A stretch of DNA of 13,212 nucleotides, from the NCBI GenBank assembly GCA_050697275.1, contig JBOGZI010000220.1, forward strand, positions 1-13,212. The letters are read 5' to 3'. A program made the position numbers and the translations under genes. Origin of the DNA: JBOGZI01 sp050697275 (GTDB lineage: Bacteria > Actinomycetota > Thermoleophilia > Solirubrobacterales > 70-9). This document shows positions 12,701 to 13,212 of the stretch, in pieces (within the stretch, counting starts at the first letter, position 1; each line of letters begins with the position of its first letter). The notes beneath the pieces were generated by a model that searched no databases, was not told the DNA's origin, and worked only from the letters and a program-made list of their open reading frames with translations.

Positions 12701-13212
12701 CCGGACCACGGGAATGACCCTCGGAGCCCACCCGATGGCTTTGATGCGCGAGCGGCTGGGACCGGAGGTGGCCGCCAGCGCCGATCTCGAGGAGCGGGGC
12801 CACGGCACTCTGGTCGAGGTGGCCGGGATGGTCGTCGCCCGACAGCGGCCGGCGACCGCCAATGGCGTCGTCTTCATGCTGCTCGAGGACGAGTCCGGGA
12901 CGATCAACCTGATCCTCCCGCCTCCCGTGGTCGAGCGCTGCCGGCTCGCGGTGCGCACCTCGGGATTCGTCCTCGCCCGGGGCCGCCTCGAGCACCGGGA
13001 GGGAACGACGAACGTCGTCGTCGCCGGAATCGAGCGGCTCGAGCCCCCGAAGCCGCCGGTTCGCAGGCCGCGGGACCTCGCCCCGCCCGTCGAGCGGGAG
13101 ACGGGGCGCGTCACGGACCCCCCCGGTCCCTCGAAACGGGCCTTCGAGGGGGTTCGCGAGGCGGCGATGGCGGAGCTGGCGGCCGCCCTGCCCGCGCCGC
13201 ACAGTTTCGGGC
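9711..13212 (+). CDS. dnaE2: Error-prone DNA polymerase III alpha subunit DnaE2 (ImuC), 3' end outside the window
   Basis: DnaE2 copies past DNA lesions during SOS mutagenesis, working with ImuB. About 1167 codons are open to the window edge with no frameshift; the family is usually near 1050-1100 residues, so little is missing. The PHP domain starts MYAELHCHSAYTFLDGAS, with TDHDN (38-42), HGAEL (62-66) and GDAHAHHP (226-233). The polymerase core has PDIDLDF (439-445) and FLKIDLLGLGML (Asp593), the three catalytic aspartates, then GFSGFGFPKSHSAAFGLLAY near 784-805. An HhH region and an OB fold (LVEVAGMVVARQRP, from about 1036) follow. Residues 70-100, between HGAELTV and HLTLLVE, are an extra stretch of rare codons formed by a strong palindrome. 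The C-terminal part from about 1105 is Pro/Arg-rich. ATG overlaps the preceding TGA (TGATG); no Shine-Dalgarno. Confidence 0.95.
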   Translation, partial: MYAELHCHSAYTFLDGASEPAELAAAAAALGHEALALTDHDNLCGAMEFAHACLGVGVRPIHGAELTVTAPPAGGGKQPTSRSCARSVAEPTGPAGRADTVHLTLLVESAKGWSNLCRLITEAHRGTRPKSDREPLPPSVPLEELERRAEGLVCLSGCAREGAVAASWERGDLAGAETLARRLLAAFGRDRFRVELQRPLLRRDRARNRWLASLAERLGAGCVATGDAHAHHPSRLALQDAFVAVRLGATLDETESRRRGNTASALLDPAEAAHRFRDHPEALAEAGRLAERLRFDLTRQLGYSYPGADHGPVNDRRLAELCRARLEERYPDPRGGPNGGSHSHRREAERRLDQELELIRRLGLSGFFLLHHDMLELAREVAAEVRGPDSARRLLPPGRGRGSSVSSLVCYLTGLSHIDPVENDLFLGRFLNEELTEAPDIDLDFPRDIREKLIPRVHERYGQERSALVASFATYRARGAIRDLGKALGLPPGEVERLARAVDVYEASRDAMARMEETLGRLRARSPRWRALAELLPEIAGLPRHISQHPGGMVISTSPLTELCPVQPAAMEGRQIVQWDKDSCADAGFLKIDLLGLGMLSAVERCVDEIARSREERIDLSRVPLDDEEVWSAIQRAETTGVFQIESRAQMQMLPRPLPENLDDLTVQVALVRPGPIQGGAVHPYIERRKRLRKDPSYQVPYEHPSLAPALKDTLGAIVFQDQVLEVAMALAGFSVGEAEGLRRAMSRKRSEAALRRYRERFIEGAVGRGVSREVAERVYGQIEGFSGFGFPKSHSAAFGLLAYQSTWLRVHYGPELLCALLNEQPMGFYPPDALVHEAQRRGVEVLAPDVNASELDCRVETVGAAPGTGGRPPVRIGLGYVAEVAEADVEAVISERARGGPYRGIADLAGRSGAGRGALVRLAWAGACDALVDFAHPGVTPIDPEEERRRPALWEAGAASGALRTADGAQLALPLDGSPVPALPPLGPWETVVADYRTTGMTLGAHPMALMRERLGPEVAASADLEERGHGTLVEVAGMVVARQRPATANGVVFMLLEDESGTINLILPPPVVERCRLAVRTSGFVLARGRLEHREGTTNVVVAGIERLEPPKPPVRRPRDLAPPVERETGRVTDPPGPSKRAFEGVREAAMAELAAALPAPHSFG
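9924..9997. repeat. Large nested palindrome B inside the dnaE2 PHP domain
   Basis: The inner arms ACCGACCTCGCGC (9944-9956) and GCGCGAGGTCGGT (9961-9973) form a perfect 13-bp stem with loop TCTT. Outer arms CCGGCGGGT (9924-9932) and ACCCGCCGG (9989-9997) form another perfect 9 bp, and CGGC/GCCG (9935-9938, 9980-9983) can pair between them. The 74-nt structure encodes an extra segment with codons TCT, AGG, GTA, ACA and GGA, unlike the rest of the gene. It shares GGCGGGT with copy A, but I do not see the CCCTCGC core, so it is probably a separate element or type. Confidence 0.7.
13115..13150. repeat. Hairpin-forming segment in the C-terminal part of dnaE2
   Basis: CCCTCGAA (13128-13135) and TTCGAGGG (13143-13150) form an 8-bp stem over a 7-nt loop; GGACC (13115-13119) and GGTCC (13125-13129) form a competing 5-bp stem. 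It encodes part of the Pro/Arg-rich, poorly conserved C-terminal linker. It may be another structured insert, but codon use here is only mildly unusual and chance in GC-rich DNA is possible. Confidence 0.3.

Noticed and set aside
9597..13202. A 1201-codon open frame on the minus strand across almost all of dnaE2
   Set aside because: It is antisense to a clearly conserved DnaE2 and is rich in Arg, Gly, Gln, His and Leu without any domain; long antisense frames are common opposite GC-rich genes.
1..13212. CRISPR arrays, tRNA or rRNA genes, insertion sequences, phage or toxin-antitoxin modules
   Set aside because: No regularly spaced direct repeats, tRNA-like cloverleaf, transposase or integrase reading frame was seen.

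Overview
The window is GC-rich (roughly 70% by eye), tightly packed, and looks actinobacterial. Supporting signs are: a short-form HisG with a HisZ subunit, an actinobacterial/Gram-positive type LexA box (CGAAC-N4-GTTCG), a Cys-to-Asp MurA, an ImuB/DnaE2 mutagenesis cassette, and many start codons with no Shine-Dalgarno sequence that sit 7-10 nt after a TANNNT hexamer (leaderless style). Overall protein flavour suggests a deep-branching actinobacterium such as Thermoleophilia; that placement is inference, not proof.

Layout. (1) 1-2106, minus strand: hisZ-hisG-hisD, coupled by 4-nt ATGA overlaps; hisD runs off the left edge. (2) 2217-2507, plus: a 96-residue protein resembling small dimeric alpha/beta-barrel proteins, divergent from hisZ and nearly touching murA at its stop. 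(3) 2514-3815, minus: murA with Asp117 in the active-site loop. (4) 3838-5525, plus: an HD-domain phosphohydrolase overlapping a membrane-anchored alpha/beta hydrolase. murA and the HD gene start only 22 nt apart around a shared TAGGGTA core. (5) 5526-5682: two strong tandem hairpins acting as a convergent terminator. (6) 5683-6075, minus: a duplicated CxxC...FCxxxH zinc-finger protein whose ATG shares a CATG with the ATG of (7), an isocitrate/isopropylmalate dehydrogenase family gene (6074-7186, plus), whose stop shares a CTAG with (8), a small lipoprotein gene (7183-7665, minus). (9) 7666-7792: a C-terminal scrap of a YfcE-like metallophosphoesterase, then a 66-residue charged protein (7791-7991, minus). 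(10) 8163-13212, plus: a LexA-box-controlled cassette imuB, small DUF6504-like protein, dnaE2, chained by TGATG overlaps; dnaE2 lacks its end. No imuA is present next to it.

The least expected signal is a set of palindromic, rare-codon islands placed in frame inside genes (zinc-finger linker, dehydrogenase, DUF6504-like protein, DnaE2 PHP domain). Three of them share a collinear core (CGGGWCGC ... CCCTCGC) that is read in different frames and on both strands. This looks like a DNA-level mobile palindromic repeat tolerated inside proteins, comparable in idea to Rickettsia palindromic elements. The other notable signals are the symmetric divergent promoter between murA and the HD gene, and the LexA box that ends exactly at the imuB start codon.
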